Positions 7,328-15,248 of a DNA stretch of 20,601 bases are shown here, piece by piece. How positions within the stretch are numbered: position 1 is the stretch's first letter; each line of letters starts with the position of its first letter. The translations under genes and the position numbers were made by a program. The stretch is from a bacterium (GTDB lineage: Bacteria > UBP6 > JAFGXH01), in the NCBI GenBank assembly GCA_027064085.1, contig JAMOQH010000020.1, forward strand, positions 1 through 20,601. Direction: 5' to 3'. A model generated the notes under the pieces. The model was not told where the DNA came from, searched no databases, and saw nothing but the letters and a program-made list of their open reading frames with translations.

Positions 7328-8632
7328 ATGTTGATAAAAAATTGCGAATATTATGATGGCAAAAAATTTAAAAAGGCTAATATTTATGTAGAAAATGGAA
7401 TAATCTCATCTATTGATTTATTGGAAGAAAAAACAAAAAAAAAACCTATATCAAATAAGCATGCCGATGATGAAATATTTGATGCAAAAGATTATTATCT
7501 TATCCCCGGAATGATAAATACTCATAGCCATTTACCCATGACAATAACAAGAGGAATTGCCGATAATTTAACTCTACAAGACTGGCTTTTTAATGTTATT
7601 TTCCCTGTTGAAGGTAAATTTATTGATAATGATTTTATTAAATTCGGTTCTACACTTGGCCTTATTGAAATGATTAAATCAGGTATAACAACTAGTGTTG
7701 AAATGTATTATCTACCTGAAATCATGGCAGAAACATTTAAAGAGATTGGTTTTAGAGGCTATATAGGTATAGGAAGTGGAGATGGAACAGAAAACGGAAA
7801 ACAAAAAGCAGTAAACTTTATTGAAAATTATAAAAATGATGAATTAATTACCCCTTCTCCATTTGCTCATGCAATTTATACAACTAATGAAAATAATTTA
7901 TTATGGGTAAAAGAAATTTCTGATAAATATAATTTAGCCTATCAATTTCATTTGCTAGAAACTAAGCCTGAAAACGAAAACTTTTTTAAAGAAAACAATC
8001 AAAATTTAATGAATTATTTAGAAAAAATTGGTTTTCTAACCAAAAATTTAATAGCTGCACATTCGGTATGGCTCACTGATGAAGATATAAAAATATTAAA
8101 AAGAAATGATGTTACTGTTTCTCATAATGCAAATAGTAACTTAAAATTAAACTCAGGAATAATAAGATTACATTCTCTTTTAAAAGAAAATGTAAATGTT
8201 ACACTAGGAACAGACGGTGCAGCTTCTAATAATCATATATCACTACTTTCTGAAATGAATTTAGCAGCAAAACTTCACCATATAGAGTCAGGAGAACCAA
8301 TTAATGTTCATACCGTTTTTAACCTAATAACAAAAAATCCAGCAAAAATTTTAAATTCAAAACTAGGAACAATTAAAGAAGGCAATTTTGCAGATTTAGT
8401 TTTCATCAAAAAAAATCATTATTCTATGCTTCCAAGTTATAATCCCATTTCAAATTTAGTTTACTCTATGCCAACAGAAGCAATAGATACAGTAATGATT
8501 AACGGTAAATTTGTGATGAAGGGTAAAAAATTACTTACTATAAATGAAGAAAACTTTTATAAGGAGTTAAATAATTATTTAAGTAAAATTAATATCATGT
8601 TTTTTTTAGAGAGGCATTCAACCAGCAAATAG
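7328..8632 (+). CDS. mtaD: 5-methylthioadenosine/S-adenosylhomocysteine deaminase (amidohydrolase)
   Basis: A 434-residue metal-dependent amidohydrolase of the TRZ/ATZ-MtaD group, which deaminates methylthioadenosine and S-adenosylhomocysteine to the inosyl forms. Metal ligands are visible: His66 and His68 in INTHSH, His208 with Glu211 in FHLLE, His245 in AAHSVWL and Asp296 in LGTDGA. SHNANSNLKLNSGI is typical of the group. The ATG at 7328 is six bases after GGAG (7318-7321). The role fits metK 2 kb downstream on the other strand. Other aminohydrolase substrates in this family cannot be excluded. The last seven codons lie inside the left copy of the 86-bp direct repeat, so part of the gene's 3' end is found again at 9684-9708. 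Confidence 0.82.
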   Translation: MLIKNCEYYDGKKFKKANIYVENGIISSIDLLEEKTKKKPISNKHADDEIFDAKDYYLIPGMINTHSHLPMTITRGIADNLTLQDWLFNVIFPVEGKFIDNDFIKFGSTLGLIEMIKSGITTSVEMYYLPEIMAETFKEIGFRGYIGIGSGDGTENGKQKAVNFIENYKNDELITPSPFAHAIYTTNENNLLWVKEISDKYNLAYQFHLLETKPENENFFKENNQNLMNYLEKIGFLTKNLIAAHSVWLTDEDIKILKRNDVTVSHNANSNLKLNSGIIRLHSLLKENVNVTLGTDGAASNNHISLLSEMNLAAKLHHIESGEPINVHTVFNLITKNPAKILNSKLGTIKEGNFADLVFIKKNHYSMLPSYNPISNLVYSMPTEAIDTVMINGKFVMKGKKLLTINEENFYKELNNYLSKINIMFFLERHSTSK

Positions 8633-8693
8633 CTGTTTTCATTGCCAAAAATTAACTAATTTTATAAATAAAAAATGGATTTAATTTTTATTT
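8608..8693 (+). repeat. 86-bp perfect direct repeat, left copy
   Basis: Identical base for base to 9684-9769 (offset 1076 bp); the match stops at T/A on the left and T/G on the right. It contains the last seven codons of mtaD with its stop, an AT-rich spacer, and the TTATTT that at the right copy forms the last codon and stop of the dnaJ-like gene. It also supplies the final codons and stop of rpn copy 2. Confidence 0.97.
8666..8693. terminator. AU-only inverted repeat in the 86-bp repeat
   Basis: AAATAAAAA (8666-8674) and TTTTTATTT (8685-8693) are perfect 9-bp arms around a 10-base loop. The same structure recurs at 9742-9769. It is placed where a bidirectional terminator between convergent genes would be, but with only A-U pairs the call is weak. 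Confidence 0.3.
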
Positions 8694-9637
8694 TCCATCT
8701 CTTGTTGCAATTCATTAATCTTTTCAATTGATAAATCAGTTATTTTTGAAATAAATGCTATATCAACTTTTTCTTTTAACATTTTTTTAGCAGTTTCTAT
8801 TTTACCTTCTATTTTACCTTCTATTTTACCTTCTACTCTACCTTCTATTCTTTCTTTATCAAGAATCTCTGCTATTGTCATTTTATCCTCCTCATAAATA
8901 TTTAAGATATCTATTATTTTACTTGTTGGAATTCTATCGTTGCTTATAAATGATAAATATTTTGCTAAATCTTTAGATAAATTTAATTTATGTTCTTTGG
9001 GTATTAAATCATATAATAATCTACTAACTCTTAGAATTGAGTTTATAAAATCTTCTTTAGACTTAACATTATTACATGCAAAATTATTAGCTAAAACGGA
9101 TTCATGTTTTGATAATTCTTCATAAGTCTTTTCATTTATCATTATTTTAAAGAAATTAAATTTGGGTATATAATTTTTAGCCTTATCAAAAGGTATTTCT
9201 ATTAGCTTTGATATATCAGTTTCAAAATTCCATTTATTTTTACCATGATAAAAAAGTATTGGGAAAATAAATGGCAACAAGTCTGTATTTTTTCTTTCTT
9301 TTATTTGATTTATTATTCTATCGTAAATTAAATATTGATAATTTAAAAATCTAAATGGCATTAATCTATGTGGTGTTGATTGAAATTCTACATGAATATA
9401 TATATAAAACTTTTTATTACTATTTTTTAACTTAACTGACCATAACATATCACTTTGAAAATCATCTAATTCTTCTGGTGATGTAAAATCTTTACTTACT
9501 TCCTTTAAGCTGTCAAAATCAATAAGTTTAACCCAATTTTCACCAACTAAATACAACATCATTTCAGTAACAATTTCTTTATAACTAAATAATCTCATCA
9601 TTATTGAATTAAATTTGTTATGTATCTTCTTATTCAC
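8681..9637 (-). CDS. Rpn family recombination-promoting nuclease (PD-(D/E)XK), copy 2
   Basis: A 318-residue paralogue of the gene at 116-1123. The active site is conserved: Asp63 in FQSDMLW, Glu84 and Gln86 in VEFQS, with the same 21-residue spacing. EG(K/R)(I/V) repeats in the C-terminal linker are encoded by a 12-bp tandem repeat. The start is taken as GTG at 9637, four bases after AGGAGG and in register with copy 1. The frame is open further upstream to an ATG at 9724, but that would place the promoter, ribosome binding site and part of the 86-bp repeat inside the gene. After the final shared Glu codon the reading frame runs into the flanking repeat, which provides the end NKN and the stop. 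The gene has its own promoter and lies between mtaD and the dnaJ-like gene. Confidence 0.85.
   Translation of the reverse strand: MNKKIHNKFNSIMMRLFSYKEIVTEMMLYLVGENWVKLIDFDSLKEVSKDFTSPEELDDFQSDMLWSVKLKNSNKKFYIYIHVEFQSTPHRLMPFRFLNYQYLIYDRIINQIKERKNTDLLPFIFPILFYHGKNKWNFETDISKLIEIPFDKAKNYIPKFNFFKIMINEKTYEELSKHESVLANNFACNNVKSKEDFINSILRVSRLLYDLIPKEHKLNLSKDLAKYLSFISNDRIPTSKIIDILNIYEEDKMTIAEILDKERIEGRVEGKIEGKIEGKIETAKKMLKEKVDIAFISKITDLSIEKINELQQEMENKN
8795..8854 (-). repeat. 12-bp in-frame tandem repeat inside rpn copy 2
   Basis: Five 12-bp units; three (8795-8830) are perfect copies of TTCTATTTTACC on the plus strand and two (8831-8854) are degenerate. They encode the EGKI-type linker repeats, the counterpart of the GIEK repeats in copy 1 but with a different unit. 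Confidence 0.85.
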
Positions 9638-9652
9638 GATACCTCCTAAAAT

Positions 9653-9680
9653 ATTATAACTTATTTTTGAAATTATGCAA
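9653..9680 (-). promoter_or_regulatory. Promoter of rpn copy 2
   Basis: On the minus strand TTGCAT (9675-9680), a 16-bp spacer and TATAAT (9653-9658) are followed by AGGAGG (9642-9647 on the plus-strand map). The -35 lies only a few bases inside the unique DNA, whose border with the 86-bp repeat is at 9683/9684. The arrangement matches the promoter of rpn copy 1. Confidence 0.65.
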
Positions 9681-9683
9681 GGA

Positions 9684-9769
9684 AGAGAGGCATTCAACCA
9701 GCAAATAGCTGTTTTCATTGCCAAAAATTAACTAATTTTATAAATAAAAAATGGATTTAATTTTTATTT
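9684..9769 (+). repeat. 86-bp perfect direct repeat, right copy
   Basis: Identical to 8608-8693. It starts with an orphan copy of the mtaD 3' end (seven codons and stop) and ends with the last codon and stop of the dnaJ-like gene. It therefore spans exactly the presumed ancestral mtaD-dnaJ gap. Confidence 0.97.
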
Positions 9770-10294
9770 GATATTTAAGTAAACAACTAATGTTTTATAC
9801 TCTTCATTATGAAAATCACCTGCTTTTTTTAGTACTATTTTTTTACTATCTTTGATTACCATTTTTTGAGGAAGTGTAAATTCTCTATAATTTCTTTTTA
9901 ATTCTTCATCAAGTTGATAATAGTGAATTTTTATAGCATAAGTACTAACTTTTGGAAAATCTATTTTTTTTAATACTATAGGATAAATTTGTGAATTTTG
10001 CTCAAACATAGATAAAAATGACTTATCTTGATATTTTAAAAAGAGATTTAATTTATGTTCATCTAATTTATATGAATTTTTGTTTAAAGAAGCTAAAAAA
10101 TTAATGTTTTCTCTTTCTAGCATTATTACTTTATATGCTCTAATTATTATATTGGTTTTATAAAGAGATTCCATTTTATCACTGTAGTGATCTGGATGAA
10201 ACTTTAAAAGTAAATTTTTGTATCTTCTTTTTAGTAACTCATCACTATCTGTTCTTTTTGCACCTAATAATATGTAAGGATCTACATTTCCCAT
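9764..10294 (-). CDS. J-domain (DnaJ-like) protein
   Basis: A 176-residue protein with an N-terminal J domain: DPYILLGAKRTDSDELLKRRYKNLLLKFHPD, here given as two parts, DPYILLGAKR and the helix ending in KFHPD, with the HPD motif at residues 33-35. J domains stimulate Hsp70 (DnaK) ATPase. The rest, about 70-176, has no Gly/Phe region, zinc-finger or CTD pattern that I recognise, so it is a short J-protein rather than DnaJ itself. It lies at the end of the mscS-metK-lipoprotein run, nine bases after the lipoprotein gene. Its ribosome binding site is weak. The last codon and stop are in the 86-bp repeat. Confidence 0.75.
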   Translation of the reverse strand: MGNVDPYILLGAKRTDSDELLKRRYKNLLLKFHPDHYSDKMESLYKTNIIIRAYKVIMLERENINFLASLNKNSYKLDEHKLNLFLKYQDKSFLSMFEQNSQIYPIVLKKIDFPKVSTYAIKIHYYQLDEELKRNYREFTLPQKMVIKDSKKIVLKKAGDFHNEEYKTLVVYLNIK

Positions 10295-10303
10295 AAAAAC
10301 CTA

Positions 10304-10570
10304 TTAATTTTTTTGTTCTTTATACTTATCAACACTTTGAGAAGAACAAAAGAAATTCCCATCGTATTCAATTGCAACTTTTTTATCACATCTATCCATA
10401 GTAATAGGGTCAGTAATTACTTCTTTTACTTCAGTTGTGGAGCTAATTGAACTTTCATAATTACTACTTTCTTCTACTTTTTTCATTTTGGATTTATTTT
10501 CTAGATTATTTTGACTAACACAAGCCGAAAAAAGCCCCATAAATAAAATAAAAATTATTAAAATCTTCAT
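10304..10570 (-). CDS. Small lipoprotein with a degenerate YHS-like segment
   Basis: An 88-residue predicted lipoprotein. The hydrophobic signal ends in FSAC with Cys17. About 40 polar residues rich in Ser, Glu and Lys follow, then a C-terminal segment with DP, a Cys in DRCDKKVA and YDGNFFCS. This resembles the YHS/TRASH metal-binding pattern (DP...C...Y-x-G-x-x-FC-S), but the second Cys of the usual CxxxC is Ser. AGGAG lies before the ATG and overlaps the metK stop, so translation is likely coupled to metK. Function unknown; metal binding would be inference. Confidence 0.65.
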   Translation of the reverse strand: MKILIIFILFMGLFSACVSQNNLENKSKMKKVEESSNYESSISSTTEVKEVITDPITMDRCDKKVAIEYDGNFFCSSQSVDKYKEQKN

Positions 10571-10579
10571 AAATACTCC

Positions 10580-11743
10580 TTAAATTCCTGCTAGTTTCTT
10601 TAAATCTTCAACTCTATCTAATCTTTCCCAAGTAAAATCATCTAATTCTCTTCCAAAATGCCCATAAGCTGCAGTTTGTAGATAAATTGGCCTTGTTAAT
10701 TTTAATGTATTAATTATTTTTGATGGCCTTAAATCAAATGATTTCCTGACAAGTTCTTCTAATTTTGAATCGGATAAAACTCCAGTTCCAAAACTATTAA
10801 TCATCACACTAATAGGCTCTGCTTTACCTATTGCATAAGAAACTTGAAGCTCTAGCCTTTCAGCTAAACCTGCAGCAACCATATTTTTAGCAATATAACG
10901 CATCATATAAGTTGCACTTCTATCAACTTTTGAAGGATCTTTTCCACTAAAAGCACCTCCACCATGACGCCCCATTCCTCCATAGGTATCAACTATTATT
11001 TTCCTACCGGTTAAACCAGTATCTGCAACAGGGCCACCAACAACAAATCTACCTGTTGGATTTACCAAAAACTCAGTATTTTCATTTATTAATTCGGCAG
11101 GAATCACTTTTTTTATCACTTCATTAACAATAAAAGATTTTAATTCTTCTGATTTAATCATTTCAGAATGCTGAGTTGAAATTAAAACTGAAGAAATATA
11201 TTTTGGTTTACCATTTTCATAAAAAACAGAAACCTGAGATTTAGAATCTGGCCCAAGAAAACCTATATCACCTGACTTTCTAATTTTAGCCAAATAACTC
11301 ATTAATTTATGTGCATAATAAATAGGCATAGGCATGTAAACATCAGTTTCATTAGTTGCATAACCAAACATAATACCTTGGTCTCCTGCTCCCTGCTCAT
11401 GCACATCAGTTTTATTAACTCCAATAGCAATATCAGAAGATTGAGCATCTATAGAAAGCAATACACCACAAGTACTTCCATCAAAACCAAGTTTTGAACT
11501 TGTATATCCAATATCATTAATTACATTTCTTGCAATAGTTTTCATATCAATATAAGCTGAAGATGAAACTTCTCCAGAAATCACAACCAAACCTGTTGTT
11601 ACTAGTGTTTCAACAGCAACTCTTGCTCCTGGATCCTTTTTAAGAAATTCATCTAAAATAGCATCACTTATTTGGTCTGCAACTTTATCAGGATGCCCTT
11701 CAGAAACTGATTCTGATGTAAAAATATAATTTCGTTCTTCCAT
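10580..11743 (-). CDS. metK: S-adenosylmethionine synthase
   Basis: A 387-residue enzyme that makes S-adenosylmethionine from methionine and ATP. The family motifs are all present: [19 protein letters not shown] at 12-30, [12 protein letters not shown] at 118-129, and the glycine-rich [16 protein letters not shown] near 262-277 followed by AARY-like residues ([16 protein letters not shown]). Length matches the family. It follows mscS by 20 bases with a TAGGAGA site before the ATG. The small lipoprotein gene follows. I see no SAM riboswitch upstream of it; it seems to be read from the mscS promoter. Confidence 0.97.
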   Translation of the reverse strand: MEERNYIFTSESVSEGHPDKVADQISDAILDEFLKKDPGARVAVETLVTTGLVVISGEVSSSAYIDMKTIARNVINDIGYTSSKLGFDGSTCGVLLSIDAQSSDIAIGVNKTDVHEQGAGDQGIMFGYATNETDVYMPMPIYYAHKLMSYLAKIRKSGDIGFLGPDSKSQVSVFYENGKPKYISSVLISTQHSEMIKSEELKSFIVNEVIKKVIPAELINENTEFLVNPTGRFVVGGPVADTGLTGRKIIVDTYGGMGRHGGGAFSGKDPSKVDRSATYMMRYIAKNMVAAGLAERLELQVSYAIGKAEPISVMINSFGTGVLSDSKLEELVRKSFDLRPSKIINTLKLTRPIYLQTAAYGHFGRELDDFTWERLDRVEDLKKLAGI

Positions 11744-11763
11744 ATATTCTCCTAAAAATTAGC

Positions 11764-12957
11764 CTATTCTCCACTATCTTCATTACTTATTTGTAATATT
11801 GATTCTGGCATTTCTTTTGAATCTTCCATATCTTTTAAATATAATTTCGCTTTGTCACTTTTTTTAATTTTTTCTGTTTTAGCTTGAGACGTTTCTATAT
11901 AAATACTTTGAGAAGGAAATGCAAATGATAAATTTAAACTTTCTGCAATTTGTGCAATATGTAGTTTAACTTCATGCTGAACATCTAAAAAATCCCCCCA
12001 ATTTGTTGTTTTTGTAAAAAAGTAGAAAAATACATCTAACGAACTATTACTAAATCCTGAAAATTTAACAAAAATTGTTCCTTGATCTATATCATCATGA
12101 TTTCTTAAATATCTTTCTGTTTTCATAGTAAAAGCATCTATCTGATCTTTAGTTGAAGAATAGGTAAACCCAACAGTAAATTTAATTCTTCGTTTTCCCA
12201 TTTTAGACCAATTTGTAATAGTATTACTTGCTATTATTGAATTTGGAACAGAAACTAATGCCTGGCCAAAAGTTCTTACTTTAACAGAACGAAAGCCTAT
12301 ATCTTCAACAGTTCCTTCAACCTGTGGAGTTTTAATCCAATCTCCAAGTCTAAACGGTTTATCTGTTAATATCATTAATAAACCAAAAATATTAGAAAGA
12401 GTATCTTTTGCAGCTAATGCAAATGCTAAACCACCAAGGCCTAATCCTGTTACTATACCCGTAATATCAAAATTCCATTCTTGAACAATAATCATTGCTC
12501 CAATAATAAAAACGATTATCCCTAATATTCTATTAACAAAAGGTACAATTTTATCATCCAATTCACTTTCTGTTTTCTCAGATAAATTTTTTAATAATCC
12601 TGATACAATTGATGTTGTTCTATACAAAAACCAAAAAACAGAATAAATTATCATACTTCTTGTTACATGATTAAAAAATGATACAGGTTTTCCTTTTAAT
12701 TGTAATACAGTTGCGGATATCATTAAAGCAAAAGTTAATAATAATAATTTATAAGGTGGTATACCTGCTTTTAATAAGTCATCATCTAAGGTGTTTTTAG
12801 TCTTTTCCGCTAATTTTTGCATATACTTTAAAGTAAAACTAACAATAAATGCCCTTATTAACAATAATGCAATAAATAAAACAATAAAAAGCCCCAATCT
12901 TCCCATTGGAATATCCCAAAGCTTATAATCAACTATATTACTAAACCATTCTTTCAT
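11764..12957 (-). CDS. MscS-family mechanosensitive ion channel
   Basis: A 397-residue inner-membrane channel that opens under membrane tension to release solutes. About five hydrophobic segments precede or form the pore: near 20-40, 68-86, 100-118, 143-160 and 165-190. The pore helix is the glycine/alanine-rich GLGLGGLAFALAAKDTLSN. It is followed by the beta-domain motif FRLGDWIKTPQVEGTVEDIGFRS (shown in two parts: FRLGDWI and GTVEDIGFRS) and a cytoplasmic alpha/beta part. The 60-odd C-terminal residues are charged. It is longer than E. coli MscS (about 286) because of extra N-terminal helices. First gene of the mscS-metK run, divergent from the modE-like gene. Confidence 0.9.
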   Translation of the reverse strand: MKEWFSNIVDYKLWDIPMGRLGLFIVLFIALLLIRAFIVSFTLKYMQKLAEKTKNTLDDDLLKAGIPPYKLLLLTFALMISATVLQLKGKPVSFFNHVTRSMIIYSVFWFLYRTTSIVSGLLKNLSEKTESELDDKIVPFVNRILGIIVFIIGAMIIVQEWNFDITGIVTGLGLGGLAFALAAKDTLSNIFGLLMILTDKPFRLGDWIKTPQVEGTVEDIGFRSVKVRTFGQALVSVPNSIIASNTITNWSKMGKRRIKFTVGFTYSSTKDQIDAFTMKTERYLRNHDDIDQGTIFVKFSGFSNSSLDVFFYFFTKTTNWGDFLDVQHEVKLHIAQIAESLNLSFAFPSQSIYIETSQAKTEKIKKSDKAKLYLKDMEDSKEMPESILQISNEDSGE

Positions 12958-12983
12958 ATCACAAACCCTAAAAATAATGGCTT

Positions 12984-13012
12984 ATTTTACATTAAATGAA
13001 TTTGTAATTCAA
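12984..13012 (-). promoter_or_regulatory. Promoter of the mscS-metK operon
   Basis: On the minus strand TTGAAT (13007-13012), a 17-bp spacer and TAAAAT (12984-12989). It is back to back with the modE-ECF promoter; the two -35 elements are only 19 bp apart. Confidence 0.6.
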
Positions 13013-13030
13013 GGTTTTATTTCAAAACCT
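13012..13030. promoter_or_regulatory. Palindromic operator candidate between divergent promoters
   Basis: AGGTTTTatttcAAAACCT has perfect 7-bp arms and a five-base centre. It fills the space between the -35 of mscS and the -35 of the modE-like gene. A dimeric regulator bound here could control both; the modE-like product is the obvious candidate, but this is inference. Confidence 0.45.
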
Positions 13031-13031
13031 A

Positions 13032-13060
13032 TTGCAAAAATGTTATAAGTTTGCTATATT
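13032..13060 (+). promoter_or_regulatory. Promoter of the modE-like/ECF operon
   Basis: TTGCAA (13032-13037), a 17-bp spacer and TATATT (13055-13060). Transcription would start about at the A of the ATG at 13067, implying a leaderless mRNA. The spacer and -10 contain GTTATA-N7-TATATTA, loosely like half-sites of a ModE box. Confidence 0.6.
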
Positions 13061-13066
13061 AGTTTT

Positions 13067-13390
13067 ATGAATGTGGATTTTAAACTTTTACTAACTAAAA
13101 ATGGCAATGCAATTATAAGCAAAGGCAAGTATAAGTTACTAAAAGAAGTTGATAAGTCTGGTTCTCTTAATGCCGCCTCTAAAGCTATGGGTTTATCATA
13201 TAAAAAAGCATTTTCCTATATTAAATCAATAGAAGAGAATTTAGGAGAAAATGTTTTAATAAGAACTCCAGGAAAAGCATCAATTTTATCTCCTAAAGGA
13301 ATTGAAATAATTAAAATGTATGATTTTTTTTATAATGAACTTAAAAAATTTACTAAAGAGAAATTAAATGAATATAAAAATAAAGAATAA
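13067..13390 (+). CDS. ModE-type winged-helix regulator lacking the molybdate-binding domain
   Basis: A 107-residue DNA-binding protein that matches the N-terminal domain of ModE: a LysR-like helix-turn-helix in SGSLNAASKAMGLSYKKAFSYIKSIEENLG (about 33-62, split here as SGSLNAASKAMGLSYKKAFS plus a helix ending ENLG) and a wing ending LSPKGIEIIKMYD. Full ModE is about 260 residues with two TOBE/MOP molybdate-binding domains, which are absent here. No ribosome binding site is seen before the ATG, and the promoter position suggests leaderless translation. It overlaps the next gene by 23 bases, so it is tied to the ECF transporter genes and probably regulates them. Confidence 0.8.
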   Translation: MNVDFKLLLTKNGNAIISKGKYKLLKEVDKSGSLNAASKAMGLSYKKAFSYIKSIEENLGENVLIRTPGKASILSPKGIEIIKMYDFFYNELKKFTKEKLNEYKNKE

Positions 13391-13958
13391 TTATTTTACT
13401 ACTCAAGAAATTGTATTTATTACAACGATGGTTGCTTTTGACATAGGTGTAGGAATGTTTTTGAAACCACTACTTGGTTTAACGGGAATTACTGCTTTTA
13501 TTAGGTTTGATATGATTTTACCCTTAACAATAATTTTTTTTACAAGAAAATGGGTAGGTAAATTTGGAACGATTTTAGTTTATGAATTTTTATGGGCTTT
13601 AGGAGCTTCTTTTGTTATGCCGATGAGCTTTGATACTCCGGGGATCTTAAAAATGCTTCCGGCCTTTATTTTTGCAATTACATTTGAATTATTATATTAT
13701 TTTTTACCTAAAAAACTAAATATAAATTTATTTGGAGCAGCTATAATAGGCTCAATCATTAATCAATTTTCATTAATAGGAGTAAAAATATTATTAGGTT
13801 TTCCTTTTATTAACATAGTAAAAATATCTTTTGTAGTTCAAACTATCACAATTATGTTTATTGCCTTATTTTCAGTTATTTTAACTAATATTTTATATAA
13901 AAAATTTAATAGAAAACAATTCTCTTTGCTCTATAGAGAAATGCAAATAACAAAATAA
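13368..13958 (+). CDS. ECF transporter S component (substrate-binding membrane protein), substrate unknown
   Basis: A 196-residue integral membrane protein with about six hydrophobic segments (roughly 15-35, 42-58, 65-85, 92-110, 122-145, 150-175), the size and shape of S components of energy-coupling factor importers. They bind a vitamin or metal and dock on the EcfAT module. The first helix has TTMVAFDIGVG, recalling the small-residue face with which S components contact EcfT. I cannot assign it to RibU, ThiT, BioY or another named type. It begins 23 bases before the regulator's stop and ends directly at the ATG of the ATPase gene (TAAATG). Confidence 0.7.
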   Translation: MNIKIKNNYFTTQEIVFITTMVAFDIGVGMFLKPLLGLTGITAFIRFDMILPLTIIFFTRKWVGKFGTILVYEFLWALGASFVMPMSFDTPGILKMLPAFIFAITFELLYYFLPKKLNINLFGAAIIGSIINQFSLIGVKILLGFPFINIVKISFVVQTITIMFIALFSVILTNILYKKFNRKQFSLLYREMQITK

Positions 13959-15248
13959 ATGATAAAAATAAAAAACTACTCAATACAAAAAAATGACCAA
14001 GAATACTTTATTAAAAACCTCTCACTTAATATTGAAGAAGGTAGTATTTTAGGAATAATAGGAAAATCAGGATCCGGTAAAACTTTATTGGCTTTAGCCA
14101 TTGCAGGAATTACCCAAACAAATTTAAAAACTACAGGCGAAATAAAAAGAAATAATATAGAAAATATATCAATTTTATTTCAAAATCCATTAAGCCAAAT
14201 ATTTTCAACAAAAGTTTATGATGAAATTAAAAATACTTTACATTTAAGTTCTCAGGATATTACTGAAGAAAGTATAATAAATATATCCAACAAATGGAGT
14301 ATAAATAATATTTTAAATAAACCTATAGATAAACTATCACTAGGAGAAGCTCAAAAAGTTGCTATTGCATCTATAATGATTTCAAACCCAGACTTAATTA
14401 TATTAGACGAACCGTTTCAGTATGTAGATAACTCCACTTTTCATGAAAACTTATTAAATATAAAAAAACATAACCCAAAAATAACAGTAATCATAATAGA
14501 ACATAACTACTATATGCTAAATTTAATTGCAGATAAAATACTAAAGTTAAAACTTAATTCCTACGAAATTCATAAAGAAATAACAAACCCTAAGATAAAA
14601 TCAATCTTTTTAAATTCACTGCAAAACAAAATTAGTATAACTTTTTTAGGGATACACTTTTCTTATGGAAAACTTAAGGTATTAAAGGATTTTTATTTTA
14701 AATTAGATAAAAGTTTTTTAATTATAGATGGAAAAAACGGAACAGGAAAATCAACTTTAGTAAAAATACTAACAAGGCTATTAAAACCCAAAAAAGGAAA
14801 TGTAATTTATTACCTAGATAATAAAAAAATAATAAACCCTAAATTAAAAAATATTAGAGATAAAATTGGCTACATATTTCAAAATCCAGATTATCAAATC
14901 TTTGCTAATACAGTTAAAGAAGAAATTTTTTATGGATTAAGCAATCCTGACAAAGTATACATAAATTATTGGATTAATAAATTTAACTTAACGAACTTAT
15001 TGGATAAATCTCCACATACTCTTAGCTATGGAGAAAGAAGAAGAGTTAATTTTTTATCAGCAACAGCTCATTTACCTAAAATTATTATTTATGATGAACC
15101 TACTGTTGGTTTAGATTATGAAAATAGAGCAATTTTACTTGAATTTATTAAATACCATAACAAGCAAGGAGCAATTCAAATATTAATATCTCATGATAGA
15201 TGGTTCAAAACTGCAATTAAAGGCGATGTTGAAAGGATAAAACTATGA
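13959..15248 (+). CDS. ECF transporter ATPase, two ABC domains fused (EcfA-EcfA')
   Basis: A 429-residue protein with two complete ABC ATPase domains that powers the ECF importer. Domain 1: Walker A GKSGSGKT (35-42), Q-loop FQNP (Gln75), signature LSLGE (127-130 region), Walker B LIILDE (146-151), switch His182. Domain 2: Walker A GKNGTGKS (258-265), Q-loop FQNP (Gln308), signature LSYGE (355-359), Walker B IIIYDE (375-380), switch His412. FQNPxxQIF in both domains is typical of ECF ATPases. The usual EcfA and EcfA' are separate; the fused form is a known variant. It starts immediately after the S-component stop and overlaps EcfT by four bases. Confidence 0.92.
   Translation: MIKIKNYSIQKNDQEYFIKNLSLNIEEGSILGIIGKSGSGKTLLALAIAGITQTNLKTTGEIKRNNIENISILFQNPLSQIFSTKVYDEIKNTLHLSSQDITEESIINISNKWSINNILNKPIDKLSLGEAQKVAIASIMISNPDLIILDEPFQYVDNSTFHENLLNIKKHNPKITVIIIEHNYYMLNLIADKILKLKLNSYEIHKEITNPKIKSIFLNSLQNKISITFLGIHFSYGKLKVLKDFYFKLDKSFLIIDGKNGTGKSTLVKILTRLLKPKKGNVIYYLDNKKIINPKLKNIRDKIGYIFQNPDYQIFANTVKEEIFYGLSNPDKVYINYWINKFNLTNLLDKSPHTLSYGERRRVNFLSATAHLPKIIIYDEPTVGLDYENRAILLEFIKYHNKQGAIQILISHDRWFKTAIKGDVERIKL

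Noticed and set aside
8940-9125. Plus-strand open frame inside rpn copy 2
   Set aside because: Antisense shadow of a conserved gene. The same applies to 4396-4608, 7014-7214 and 11309-11497.
9638-9724. 29-codon N-terminal extension of rpn copy 2 starting at ATG 9724
   Set aside because: It would be encoded by the 86-bp repeat plus the promoter and AGGAGG. Copy 1 has no such extension, and GTG 9637 has a proper ribosome binding site.
8608-9769. Classical insertion sequence bounded by target duplications
   Set aside because: There are no terminal inverted repeats and no DDE or HUH transposase, and 86 bp is far longer than IS target duplications.
11744-11763. SAM riboswitch before metK
   Set aside because: Only 20 bases separate mscS and metK, too short for any known SAM riboswitch.
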